Shown one piece after another: positions 25,123-35,100 of a DNA stretch of 37,725 nucleotides. A program made the translations under genes and the position numbers. The notes under the pieces were generated by a model. The model saw nothing but the letters and a program-made list of their open reading frames with translations, was not told the origin of the DNA and searched no databases. Every line of letters begins with the position of its first letter. Positions within the stretch are counted from its first letter, which is position 1. This DNA comes from a virus. Location of the stretch: positions 1-37,725 of IMG/VR virus record IMGVR_UViG_3300035034_000608, one strand, 5' to 3'.

Positions 25123-25132
25123 GGAGCTTGTT

Positions 25133-26173
25133 ATGGAGATGACCCAGTTAAGAAAAGAAGATCTAAGTTTATATAGGTATATAAAAGACACCGCTCTCAG
25201 GAATTTTATTGAGAAAGACGAACAAGTTTCTTTACAGATTATGGAGCATTTAACTTGTGCTGGAAGTTATGTGTACCAAGCTATGTCTAATACTCTTCCT
25301 AGTCCTAATGATAGGGGACGTGGTTGGGTATTTTTTGACTGCCCATCTTATGATAAAAACGGAGAATGTCAGTATTTGAATTCTACATGTGTTCCTGAAT
25401 TTGTTACAGTACAAGGTAGGGATCTTGATACTTCTGTTTCAGGATGTTTATACTCAGACGGTAGTTATTATACTACTGAAAGTGGGATTACTAATTGTTC
25501 TGGGATTATGGTATTTGGTGGTAATAAGTGTGTAGGTACTCCTGAACAATCAAACAGGGTAGAGGTTTATGATGAAAATTTTGTAGTAATTTCTGGTACA
25601 GAGTATATGATAGATTACAAAGATGGTAGGGTTATTTTTGATAATAATAAGGTTATTCCTCGGTATATAGATTATTATTGGAACTACGTAAGTGTTGTCG
25701 ATGAATGGGCGGCTATTGAGGCAGCAGAGCCTCCAGTAGTAGTGGTAGACATGCATGGCACAGACAAAGAGGGGTATCAATTAGGCGCTGGTAAAAAGAT
25801 TCAGCGAAAAGTAGATATACATGTGTTTGCTAGTAGTCCTTCGGAGCGAAACGATTTAGTAGAAACTATATATGATAGTTTATATTTGAAATCCGCTCCT
25901 ATATATAACTTTCCTACTGGGGATGTACTAGATTATGATGGTACTTTTTATGGTAGAAAGAAAACTTCTAATAAACTAACCTCTCTATTTAATAGAACCT
26001 CTTTAGATGATTTAGGAGTTACGCACGGTAATATGACTTTTAGTAAAGTTTCTGCTAGACATATTAATTTACCGTTAGTAATGTCTCGTAGCACTAATGA
26101 AGTAATACTTAGTGATCTTAATGCTTATAGGTCACGAATAAGTTTTGAAATAGAGACTTATACAAGGAAATAA
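25133..26173 (+). CDS. Neck or tail-terminator region protein
   Basis: The 346-residue protein has a helical N-terminus, then a cysteine-bearing beta region (FDCPSYDKNGECQYLN, then SGCLY and NKC). A C-terminal domain follows (VVVVDMHGTDKEGYQLGAGKKIQRKVDIHVFAS and SRISFEIETYTRK). This C-terminal pattern, with its HVFAS strand and helix, resembles neck/tail-terminator folds of myophage-like viruses. Start: SD AAGGAG 6 bases before the ATG; a second in-frame ATG lies 6 bases on. The role is inferred from order and general shape. Confidence 0.6.
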   Translation: MEMTQLRKEDLSLYRYIKDTALRNFIEKDEQVSLQIMEHLTCAGSYVYQAMSNTLPSPNDRGRGWVFFDCPSYDKNGECQYLNSTCVPEFVTVQGRDLDTSVSGCLYSDGSYYTTESGITNCSGIMVFGGNKCVGTPEQSNRVEVYDENFVVISGTEYMIDYKDGRVIFDNNKVIPRYIDYYWNYVSVVDEWAAIEAAEPPVVVVDMHGTDKEGYQLGAGKKIQRKVDIHVFASSPSERNDLVETIYDSLYLKSAPIYNFPTGDVLDYDGTFYGRKKTSNKLTSLFNRTSLDDLGVTHGNMTFSKVSARHINLPLVMSRSTNEVILSDLNAYRSRISFEIETYTRK

Positions 26174-26189
26174 AGGAAAGGGTCACAGT

Positions 26190-27251
26190 ATGCCTTTAAA
26201 ATTAACAATAGAAAGAGTTAGAAAAGAGTTTCAGGAAATTAAGTATACTTTAGTGTCAACCGTATATATTAATTCTAGACAATCTTTTAAATATGTTTGC
26301 GACAAAGGGCACGAGGGTAGTATGCGTATAGATCATTTAAGAAAGGGTGTAAGATGTTCTAAATGTGTAGGTAATAGGAAATTATCTATCGATTTTGTGA
26401 GAGCCTCTTTTAATGATGCTGGCTATGTACTTTTAACTGATAAATATATAAATTCTAAAAGTAAATTAAAGTATATTTGTCCTAAAGGGCATTTAGGTAG
26501 TGTTATTTGGAATAATTGGTTACTTGGTAATAGGTGTATGGAGTGCTCTGGTAAAAAGAGGGCATCATTTAAAAAAATAAAAGCTTCTTTTGAGTTAGAA
26601 GGTTATACTTTATTAAGTGATAAATATATTAATAGAAATAGTAAACTTATTTCTATATGCCCAAAAGGGCATGTTTACAAAGTAAGTTGGGAAAATTGGA
26701 ATCGTAATAGCTCTAGGTGTTCAAAGTGTTATATGGCTAAAATAATGCCCACAATATATGAAATAAGAAAATCCTTTGAAAGTGAGGAATATATTTTATT
26801 GAGTAATGAGTATAAAAATGCACGTACTAAATTAAAGTATAAATGTTCTAAAGGGCATTATAACTCTATAAATTGGAAAGATTGGTCGTCTGGACATAGA
26901 TGCCCTGATTGCTATTTTATAAGTATATCAGGGGATAAAAACTATAATTGGAAGGGTGGTATCACCTTTGAGCCGTACTGTGAAGCCTGGAAGGATAAAG
27001 AATACAAACAAGACATAAGAAATCGTGATGGAAATAAATGTTTAAATCCGTACTGTAATTCTAAAAATCCAAAGGATTTAACAATTCATCACATTGATTA
27101 TGATAAAAAGAACTGTAACCCAAGTAATTTAATAACCATCTGTCGTTCTTGTAATAGTAAAGCCAATAAAGATAGAACTTGGCATAAGAATTGGTATCAA
27201 TCAATTTTGTATAAAAGATATAATATAAAGGAAAGGTTATCGGTTGTATAG
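26190..27251 (+). CDS. Free-standing HNH homing endonuclease with four zinc repeats
   Basis: The 353-residue protein is the third intact member of the zinc-repeat HNH family. Four modules end in VRCSKC, NRCMEC, SRCSKC and HRCPDC; a NYNWKGGI linker and the HNH domain (CLNPYC, IHHIDYDKKNC, CRSCN) follow. It ends WYQSILYKRYNIK, the end preserved in the deleted copy at 13983. It lies between a neck gene and the intron-bearing tail gene. It has a weak SD (AAAGG), about 10 bases from the ATG. Confidence 0.9.
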   Translation: MPLKLTIERVRKEFQEIKYTLVSTVYINSRQSFKYVCDKGHEGSMRIDHLRKGVRCSKCVGNRKLSIDFVRASFNDAGYVLLTDKYINSKSKLKYICPKGHLGSVIWNNWLLGNRCMECSGKKRASFKKIKASFELEGYTLLSDKYINRNSKLISICPKGHVYKVSWENWNRNSSRCSKCYMAKIMPTIYEIRKSFESEEYILLSNEYKNARTKLKYKCSKGHYNSINWKDWSSGHRCPDCYFISISGDKNYNWKGGITFEPYCEAWKDKEYKQDIRNRDGNKCLNPYCNSKNPKDLTIHHIDYDKKNCNPSNLITICRSCNSKANKDRTWHKNWYQSILYKRYNIKERLSVV

Positions 27252-27343
27252 TAAAGCCTCAATATATAACTGGTAATACGGACATGAATTATCATACCAA
27301 CCTGAAAGCAGTATAAAAAAAAATTAACAGGAGGATTTAAAAC

Positions 27344-27453
27344 ATGGCAAGAAATAGAATAATCTATGCTTCACAATCAGTTTGGGTTAATGGAGAAGTG
27401 CTCTATCGAGTACAGTCTCTAGGAACCACGACATCATTTACGAGCGAGGACAT
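27344..27453 (+). CDS. Tail-tube-like protein, exon 1
   Basis: This exon encodes the first 36 codons and two bases of the next (MARNRIIYASQSVWVNGEVL ... TSED). A strong SD (AGGAGG) precedes the ATG. Without splicing, reading continues for two more codons (ATA AAC) to a TAA. Joining T27453 to A28520 restores the frame as GAC-ATA-TTT-GAG (D-I-F-E), giving a 528-residue protein with exon 2. The 92 bases before this exon hold no other gene that I can see. Confidence 0.85.
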
Positions 27454-28519
27454 AAACTAAATGTGTCCCTTATTTGGTAACAAGTAAGAGAAAAAATTTC
27501 ACGGTATGCGGGAAACTCTAGTTAAGCTTTAGGTACTAACCTGAATTGGTAGTAATAATCTTAAAGATATAGACAATCCGCAGGAAAGGATTTATAATGA
27601 AAAGAAATAAAGTAAGTAAAGAAAAACTTCAAGAATTAATAGATTGTCATAAATCTGTGGCCAAAGTTGCTACAGAGTTATCTATACCCTATAGTACTAT
27701 ATATTCGTGGTATAAATCTTATGATATAGAACTTTTACCTAGTTGTATGACTGTTTATGAAGAGTTAAGATCTGTAGAAATATCAGATGTTCATAGATCT
27801 GTTATATTAGGCTCTATTTTAGGAGACGGCTCTTTGCTAAAGAATAGGAAATCTAAAAATGCTAGATTGCAAATTGGTCATTGTACTAAACAATTAGATT
27901 ACTTAAAATGGAAAAAAGATTTATTATCTCCATTTGTTAAAAAAATAACTTTAGCAGAAAAACCAGGACCTAAAATTATTAATGGTAAAAATTCATACTC
28001 TTCAGGTTACTATTTTATTAACACAATTGCTCATCCAGATATAACTGAGTACTTTAATAAGTTTTATGTTAAAGGTAAAAAAAGAGTAATTACTGATGTA
28101 ATAGAAGATTTAGATTTATTAGCTCTTTGTATTTGGTTAGCTGATGATGGAAGTTTTTCTTTTCATGGTAGTAAAACAGCCTTAAGAGGTTCAATTGCTA
28201 CATGTAGTTTTACTTTAGAAGAAATAGAGGTCTTAATAGTAGCTTTACGTAAATTTTTTAAAGGTACTATAAGTATTGATACTTATAATAGTACTATAAG
28301 ACTAGGTAAAACTAAATACTTACATGATTTACTGGATATGGTAACATATATATTACCAGAATGTATACATTATAAATTTGTTCCCCAACGACTGCGTGTG
28401 AAACCCCTTTTAAAAAGGGTGAAGGTACAGTCTGAACTTGGCGGAGACGCCAAGAGGGAGAGTCGAAGAACTTTCCCCGCCTAACAGGTAAAGCTGAGGT
28501 CACTAAAAGTAACAGAATG
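27454..28519 (+). mobile_element. Group I intron with LAGLIDADG homing gene
   Basis: The 1066-base intron follows the group I rules. P1 pairs the exon end GGACAT (27448-27453) with GTGTCC (27463-27468), giving the required U-G pair at the 5' splice site. P10 pairs AAAT (27459-27462) with exon 2 ATTT. P2 is CTTATTTG-GTAA-CAAGTAAG (27469-27488). P3 pairs TGCGG (27507-27511) with CCGCA (27578-27582). P7 pairs TAGAC (27570-27574) with GTCTG (28430-28434). P9 is a 7-pair stem with a GAGA loop (28437-28454). The last base is G28519. It should self-splice from the tail gene transcript. Confidence 0.93.
27597..28484 (+). CDS. Intron-encoded LAGLIDADG homing endonuclease
   Basis: The 295-residue protein has an N-terminal helix-turn-helix (residues about 17-42, VAKVATELSIPYSTIYSWYK) and two LAGLIDADG motifs, VILGSILGDGSL (69-80) and LLALCIWLADDGSF (174-187). 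It would cut intron-less alleles of the tail gene. The SD is AGGAAAGGA. The frame lies between the P3/P7 strands and the P9 part of the intron core. Its C-terminal codons run through the P7 3' strand and P9 hairpin, so RNA folding and coding overlap. Confidence 0.9.
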   Translation: MKRNKVSKEKLQELIDCHKSVAKVATELSIPYSTIYSWYKSYDIELLPSCMTVYEELRSVEISDVHRSVILGSILGDGSLLKNRKSKNARLQIGHCTKQLDYLKWKKDLLSPFVKKITLAEKPGPKIINGKNSYSSGYYFINTIAHPDITEYFNKFYVKGKKRVITDVIEDLDLLALCIWLADDGSFSFHGSKTALRGSIATCSFTLEEIEVLIVALRKFFKGTISIDTYNSTIRLGKTKYLHDLLDMVTYILPECIHYKFVPQRLRVKPLLKRVKVQSELGGDAKRESRRTFPA

Positions 28520-29996
28520 ATTTGAGCTTGGTCACTTAGATATAATCGACGTAGTAGATGATGTCCCTGCCGTTTCAGTAACATTGAACACTAATGACTT
28601 TGGGGATGTTAAGACTTTAGCCACATTGGCTCAGGTTATCCCAGCCAAGGTTGAGATGGCTATTACCGCAGTTGATGGTAATGCGAATTTGGTATCAGAT
28701 CCAACAGGGACTGCTAATTATCTGCATGGGGTATCTCTAGCAGACTTTGCAGTAACTTGTGGTAACTTGCCTGGTGTAACTTTATGGGCACCAGTACAAG
28801 AGGAATGTTCTATTGGAACATTGTCTAATAATATTGATCAGACATTGTTTCTTGATGAGCTTTTTGTTAATAGTCTCGAATTTAGTTACTCTACTGGAGC
28901 AAATGCTACAGAGAATTATGGAGCAGAGACTGATAACAAGATGTGGTTGTTAAATGATGGTAGGTTTGTAAACTACGAGGAGTTTACCCTTTTATCAGCT
29001 GGGGCTCTAACAGATGGATTTGTTATGATGACCTTAGGGGCTGGTAATGATGTAGCTACACTAACTACAGGGCTTGGTTTTCTACGGAAGAGTGATAGTG
29101 GAGCTCCTGCTGTTACTTGGTTCGATGAAAGTAAAAATGAGATGATTAACGTTGAGGTTGTAACCGGCACGGCAGCTGCTGCGACTACTTATGTTTATGA
29201 TAATACCACTATGCCAGCACAACATAAGCTTTATCTACCTACAGGAACTAATGCTCCAGCAGATGGTGACAGGCTTCAGTTGATTTACTCTGCGGATGCT
29301 TATACTCCTACTACTAATAATTATTTTGTTGAGCTTGAAGAGCCTACTGAAAGACCTGATAGTGTTGGTGCCCTTAGACAGGGTCAGGTAGAGGTGTATA
29401 TCGTAGATCCGGATTCTTCTGCTACAGCGTTTGCTAATGCTTGGCGTTTGACGAGTGCTAATATTTCAGTTGATTTGACTCGTGAGCCTCTTACTGAGTT
29501 AGGGCATTTAGGACCTTATGATAGACCTCTAACTATGCCTATTCCTATTACATTGACTGTAGATACTACAGCTGGTGATTTGGAGAACTGGGCAAAGTTT
29601 GCAGGAAAGTTGGATGATTTGGATACTATGGGGGATATTAAACTTAGTGATCTTATGATTAAGGATAATCTTATCCTCGTAGTTAAGGTATATGAACAAA
29701 CAGATGAGGAGGCTGGAGGAACTAGTACTGATAGAAAAGTTGTCAGTGGTTCTGCTCTTGACGGTGAGGATTACTTCCTTGACGGTGTTCTTGATACCTA
29801 TGCAGCTGGGGATACTGAACGTGCTCTAAAAACGGTTGTAGTTAAAAACCTGAAGATTACTGATGAAGGTATGTCTCTAGATGTTGGATCTAATGCTACT
29901 CAGACTTTTGGATTTAGAACCACTAATGATCTATACGTTATAAAAGGTGATATTAATTATGCTACTGCAAAAGCTAGGCTTGCGCGTAACGCATAA
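28520..29996 (+). CDS. Tail-tube-like protein, exon 2
   Basis: Exon 2 supplies the remaining residues of the 528-residue tail protein. Its first codons read FELGHLDIIDVVDD, and a similar strand-turn pattern recurs at about 29490-29530 (LTELGHLGPYDRP), so the protein appears to contain two related tail-tube-type units. It is rich in Thr/Ala/Asp beta strands and has the codon use of a highly expressed structural gene. Starting at TTG 28584 instead would wrongly remove 58 residues. It lies after the neck genes and before assembly-type genes, as a major tail protein would. I see no sheath gene in the window. Confidence 0.8.
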
Positions 29997-30059
29997 TTTT
30001 GATTAGGGGAGGGGTAATTCCCTCCCTTATATAAATACGGTAAAGGAAGGAAAAGGGCT

Positions 30060-30314
30060 ATGGATAAAAAATATATTGAAGCTAGCAGAGCTAGATTAAT
30101 ACAAGATACTAGGAAAGAAATCACTAAAATGATGGAGCAGTCTTTAGATTTTGCACACGTGGCTTGTCCTACAGAAAATTTTAAACAATTAAGATCTAAA
30201 ATCCTAAGGGCAGGGAACAATTGTATGCGAAATATGGCTAAAGAGTTGGATAACTATAACATTGAATATACCAGACTCACTGAAGAAGTAATTGAGTTTA
30301 GGAATAAAGGGTAA
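30060..30314 (+). CDS. Small helical tail-region protein
   Basis: This 84-residue protein is all helical (SRARLIQDTRKEITKMMEQS) with two Cys (CPTENF and NNCMRN). No recognised family. Start: SD AAGGAAGG. It sits between the tail-tube-like gene and probable assembly genes and may be a small tail assembly or virion protein. Confidence 0.7.
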   Translation: MDKKYIEASRARLIQDTRKEITKMMEQSLDFAHVACPTENFKQLRSKILRAGNNCMRNMAKELDNYNIEYTRLTEEVIEFRNKG

Positions 30315-30329
30315 AGGAGAAAATTAAAA

Positions 30330-31100
30330 ATGAGTAACGAAAATTTAAGTGATCGAAGAAGTTTTTTAGGTACGGATGAGACAGAGTATTTTATTGGTAC
30401 TCCAAGTGCTGATGCTATTAGAAAGGCTGATTGGCAGTATAGTAAAACATACACTAATTGTTTAGTGGAGGGTATTACTACTAGTGCAGAGATGTTGGAT
30501 ATTCTTAAGAGGCGCGGGGTGATTGGAGAAGCTTTTGAAAACAGAGTAGAGGAGTTAACTACTATTCTGAATGAGTATATTCTTAGACTACGCGAAGCTA
30601 GCAATAATGAAGAAAAAGCTGAGTTGGCAATTCAGATTTCTAAAGCACGAGATAATCTTTTTCAGTGGAATCAGCGTCTTAGTGGTCCTATGAGTAACAC
30701 TTGTGAGCAGATGGCGGATGACGCTAGACTTGAGGCACTAACATCTCGTATGATTGAGTATGATGACGGTACCAAGGTTTGGCCAGATTATGATGCTTTT
30801 TTGTCGTCAAAAGATCAGGCACTGTCATTGAAATCAAGGTATGAAGTTATGTTATTTTTGCAGGGATATGAGTCTGACTTTCTTGATAATACACCAGAGG
30901 CAGTAGCAATGCAAGAAGTACAAACAGATATTATTAATCAGGCTTCTGTAGAGGCTGAAAAAGCAAGACTAGTTGATTTGGAGAAAGATGTAAATAAGCC
31001 TGGTAAGATTGAAACCCCTAAATCAACAGATGATTCCTCTATTAAAGAAGGTGTTAAAAAGGCACCAGTTAAAAAATCCACGAGTACTAAGAAAAAATAA
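30330..31100 (+). CDS. Probable tail assembly protein
   Basis: The 256-residue protein is helical and acidic, with a Lys/Ser/Thr-rich C-terminal tail ending in KKK before TAA. It lies between the tail-tube gene and the giant tail gene, where tail assembly chaperones are normally encoded. The next gene is in the same reading frame with only one stop codon and four codons between, so readthrough would give a fused product. I recognise no family, so the chaperone role is inferred from location. Confidence 0.6.
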   Translation: MSNENLSDRRSFLGTDETEYFIGTPSADAIRKADWQYSKTYTNCLVEGITTSAEMLDILKRRGVIGEAFENRVEELTTILNEYILRLREASNNEEKAELAIQISKARDNLFQWNQRLSGPMSNTCEQMADDARLEALTSRMIEYDDGTKVWPDYDAFLSSKDQALSLKSRYEVMLFLQGYESDFLDNTPEAVAMQEVQTDIINQASVEAEKARLVDLEKDVNKPGKIETPKSTDDSSIKEGVKKAPVKKSTSTKKK

Positions 31101-31112
31101 AGGCACAAAAGA

Positions 31113-32117
31113 ATGATAACAGATGCTGAAGTAGATCAATACTTAGTGAGAATTTCTTCTGGTAAGTTAATAACTCAAATAAATAAAGAGTTTATAATCT
31201 TTAAGTATCCCACTAATGATGTAAAACTATACGCAGATGCTATCTATACAATGGCATATCAGGAGGCTCTCGATGAGGGTCTCCTGAATGATATAGACTT
31301 AGAGAAATTGATAAGAGATCGTAATATTTTTACAGCTGAAGATGAAAAAAAATTATCTAAATTAGAGTCACAGTTGGATGCCCAAAAAATTTTATTAGGG
31401 AAGACTACTAGAGTTAGGGCTAATCAAGATCGTATAAAGAAAATTATACAAAAGATCAAAGAAGAAATGTTTGTAATATCTAGCAAAAAATCTTCTAGGA
31501 TGATGATGTCTGCTGAAGTTAGAGCTAATGAGGAACGTACTTTATATTTATGTTGGGATAGTACCTATGACCATAGGTACAATAAATACTGGAGTAAATT
31601 AAAGTACTTTAAAGAGACTACAAATATATCTTTTAGAGAAGAAGTTTTAAATACTTTTTTAAGGTTTTATTATGGTATACCTACCAATATAATTCGTTAT
31701 ATAGCTAGACATAGTTTATGGCGTATTAGGTATGTAAATAGTCAAAAGGTTTCAGAAAAGTTGTTCGGAAAACCTTCTTCTGATTACACTACTGATATGT
31801 TAAGCTTAGCATATTGGTCTAATTACTACGATAGTATTTATCAAATGATGCCAGAGGATCGACCAAGTGACTTAGTTATTGAGGATGATGATTCATTAGA
31901 TGCTTATATGAAATCATTCTATGAGGAAAGGACACGCGAGGACGCTTCACGGCGAAGCAAACATAAGACACCTGGTAAGTTATCTGCATTTGATCAAGAA
32001 GAGGTTATTATTACTGCTTCTAACTCTCTGTATCGTGATATAACGTATGATACACCTAGAGAGGCAAAAAAATTAAAAGATAGAGCTGACGTGAAAAAAA
32101 GGACGAAACGCGGATAG
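31113..32117 (+). CDS. Probable tail assembly protein, second
   Basis: The 334-residue protein is basic and helical, with a coiled-coil segment at about 70-120 and aromatic-rich middle (YLCWDSTYDHRYNKYW). An acidic stretch (VIEDDDSLDAYMKSFYEE) and a disordered basic end (RADVKKRTKRG) follow. The SD is only AAAGG. Its place directly before the giant gene fits the second of a tail assembly chaperone pair. No catalytic motif is seen. Confidence 0.6.
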   Translation: MITDAEVDQYLVRISSGKLITQINKEFIIFKYPTNDVKLYADAIYTMAYQEALDEGLLNDIDLEKLIRDRNIFTAEDEKKLSKLESQLDAQKILLGKTTRVRANQDRIKKIIQKIKEEMFVISSKKSSRMMMSAEVRANEERTLYLCWDSTYDHRYNKYWSKLKYFKETTNISFREEVLNTFLRFYYGIPTNIIRYIARHSLWRIRYVNSQKVSEKLFGKPSSDYTTDMLSLAYWSNYYDSIYQMMPEDRPSDLVIEDDDSLDAYMKSFYEERTREDASRRSKHKTPGKLSAFDQEEVIITASNSLYRDITYDTPREAKKLKDRADVKKRTKRG

Positions 32118-32197
32118 GAATTAAGTAACTTGTGTAGAATTAAAGGGTATTTAATTATACCATAGTTTCGTATAAATTAAATTTTGGAGGCACTATC

Positions 32198-35100
32198 TTG
32201 GGCGAAAAAAACGTCAATATAAATATTAAATCTACTGGTACCACTTCAGGGGCAAATGAACAGTCAGCCCCAAATTCCAGCTTAAAGCAATTATACACTG
32301 AGTTTAATAAGGGGATGTCAAGCACGCAGGACGGTATCGTTAATGCGGTAGCATCTGCTATTAAAAAAGAACTCCCTACTATCCTTAGTAAGGTTATAAC
32401 TAGTAATGCGTCTGGAGATAGTGGTGGTGTAACCAAGACTGAATTAGCCAATATGTTACAACGCCTTGTTGTGGACATCACTAAGCAGTCTGTTAAAGAT
32501 GTAGCTGCTAAAGTACAAAAGTCTCCAGAGTCAGGCCTGGTAGATGTTGCTTCCGCATTGAAAATATCTAGTAAGCAAAGAGAAATCGCATATAAAAACT
32601 TTGCAGATGAGTTATCTAAAAACACTAAGGGTGTAGTAACAATAGATCCCTCAGTTTTTAAAGGTATTGAGAATGCATTGAATTCTAATTTAAAAGCAGC
32701 TATGCCTACTGATATGATAGCTTCTCTCAAAGATATTTCTGCTATTTTAAAAAGATTAGAGTCAAGTTTTACTAAAATAGCTTCTGCTGGTAAGGCTGTA
32801 AATGAGCAGCGTAAAAGTGGTGGTGGTTTTGATATAACCGAGTTTAAAACGTATTTAAGTTTGATGGCTCAAATGGGTACTGCTTTTAAAGAGTTAATTG
32901 CTGATATTACTTTGGTGCGTAGTGAAGTTAAGAAGCTTCCTAAAGAGTTTAATGATGGGGCATCAGCTTTTAAAGAAAGTGTGACAAGTTTTAGGGCGTC
33001 CGCTGTTAAGAAGAAGACTGCGGTGGTAAAAAAAGCCACTGAAGATCCTTTAAAATTAGCTCAAGTAATAACTTCAGAAATATCTAAAGTAATAAACAAA
33101 ATCCCTCAAGCAAAAGAGTCTGAGGTGGGAAAATCTTTAGATGCTATAGCTAAAAAGTTAGAGAGTGTTCCTGATTTTATTGTTGTTATGAAGCAGCTAA
33201 CTAAGCTAGTAGAAGAATTGAAGGGTAGTCCTTCTGGGTCTATAGATGCTGATGCTTTAAAGGGGAATTTAGTTAAGTTAACTGACGCTGTATCTATGAT
33301 ACCTAAAGAATTAGTACCTAAAGGTGTTACCAATAATAAAGAGGTTAAAGATTGGAATGCTAAATTAGAACTTGTTGTAGAAGGTGCTGGAGAAGTAGCT
33401 ACTTTTATTAAAGATATAAAGTCATTAGCCGGTATTGAGGTTCCCTTATCTGTAGTTACAGATAAAAGTCTTAAAGGTGCAAAAAAAGATTTAGACGACT
33501 TAGGTAGGAGTAAGAATGTCGATTTCACTGCTTCTGTGTCTAAAAATACTATAATAAGTGATCTAGAAAAGCTTAGAAAGAAGGCTGACTCTACACCGTT
33601 TAATATTGAACTAGTTACTGATTCTCAAAAACTTATAACTCAACTACAGTCTGATTTTAAACAACAATTTAATGTCGCAGTATCCGCTTCAAGTACTACA
33701 GGAAATAAGCCCGATGAAAAAATATTTTCTGACCTTAACCAGTTTTTATCAGTACTTAAAGATACTTTAAGATCTAATCTTTACGTTGAACCTAAAAACC
33801 AGTCATCACAGGGCCTTTACGACGCTATTATGAAAGTAGTAACACAGATTGCTGCTTCTAAAGACGACCCAAATAAACTTAAAGCTGTGATTACTAGTGG
33901 TATAGACACTAAAACTGCTGGTAACTTATTGTCTAAGGAAATATTACCTCGTGATATTACTAGGTTAATAGCCTCTCTTGGTGACAAGTTATCTGATTTA
34001 ACAGACGCTATAAATAGCCAACAAACATCTAATCCTTTTTCTGGAACTACAGGTTCTACTTCTCAAAATAGACTACCAAGTACAAATGAGCAAGATAAAC
34101 TTAAACAAATTGAAGTAAGACAGCGTATGAGGGAGCAGTCTGAGAAGTTTAGACTTGGTAAGGATATTAAAACTAGTCAAAAATCGGCTCCTGCAGACTA
34201 CAAGTATAAAACATCAAAAGAAACTTTATACGGGTATAAATCAGATGTAATTACCCCAGGAAAAGATTATGAATTGCCCACACCTAAAACCCGTATTGAT
34301 ACAGGAGAGAAAGCAAGACAGATCATTAAAGAGAATGTTAATACTACTGCTAAATCTTTAATGGATCTAAGGAATTTTATGATTAAGCAGGTTGAAGAAG
34401 GCTTGGCATTGCGAGGTCCTGTTGAACAAACTTATGATAAAAAAACTAAAGTCATCACTCAGTCACAAAAGTGGAAAATTCTTAGGGGGGATGACGCTCA
34501 AGATCCGTCAGAATATTTTAAGCTTGCTTCTGGTATTAATAAGAAAGTAGCAGGTAAACAATGGACTTTTCAAATTGCGGATGTTGGGGCTATCGCTAAA
34601 GAAATTGAGAAGATGAGGCGGGATAATAAAGATTTTACTCCTGTTGATAGAACTCAATCACCTGAGGCACTTAAAAGCTTATTTAAAGATACAGTTAAGA
34701 ATGACCTTTTAAATAAGAATAGGAGTAATCTTGGTGAATCCGTAGGTACTTGGTTAAAGCGTGTACCCACTGATGATATAAAGTCTTGGAAGTTTTCTCA
34801 ACCAGACTCTGCTGAAAATTTAGTTAGAATTAAAAATAAAACTAATGAAGCTGGTCCAGGCGTTCCTAAAAAAATGAGTGATATGCTTAATAGTATGAAT
34901 ATTGGTAAGTTAGAGAGTATTTACCAGGAAACTTTAGGGGAGATGGAAGCCAATAAACGGCTTAATATTGGAGTAGCTGGATCGTCAAAAGGTAGTAAAA
35001 GTAGGAGTGCTCTTACCAGGACTTTAGCTGTACCCGCAGCACGTCTTACTGAGACAGGTGCTCAAATATTTGAAACATCTACTGGTAGTCAACGAGTTAT

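Noticed and set aside
28584-29996. Tail protein starting at TTG 28584 as a stand-alone gene
   Set aside because: No SD precedes it, the frame is open upstream to the intron end, and splicing joins it to exon 1 in frame.
32155-32730. Long antisense open frame (191 codons) opposite the giant tail gene
   Set aside because: The + strand frame is continuous with an SD and RNA polymerase-like motifs. The antisense frame has low-complexity hydrophobic content typical of a shadow and no ribosome site.
33106-33528. 140-codon antisense frame within the giant gene
   Set aside because: It is the reverse of Lys/Ser/Asp-rich coding sequence with no independent support.
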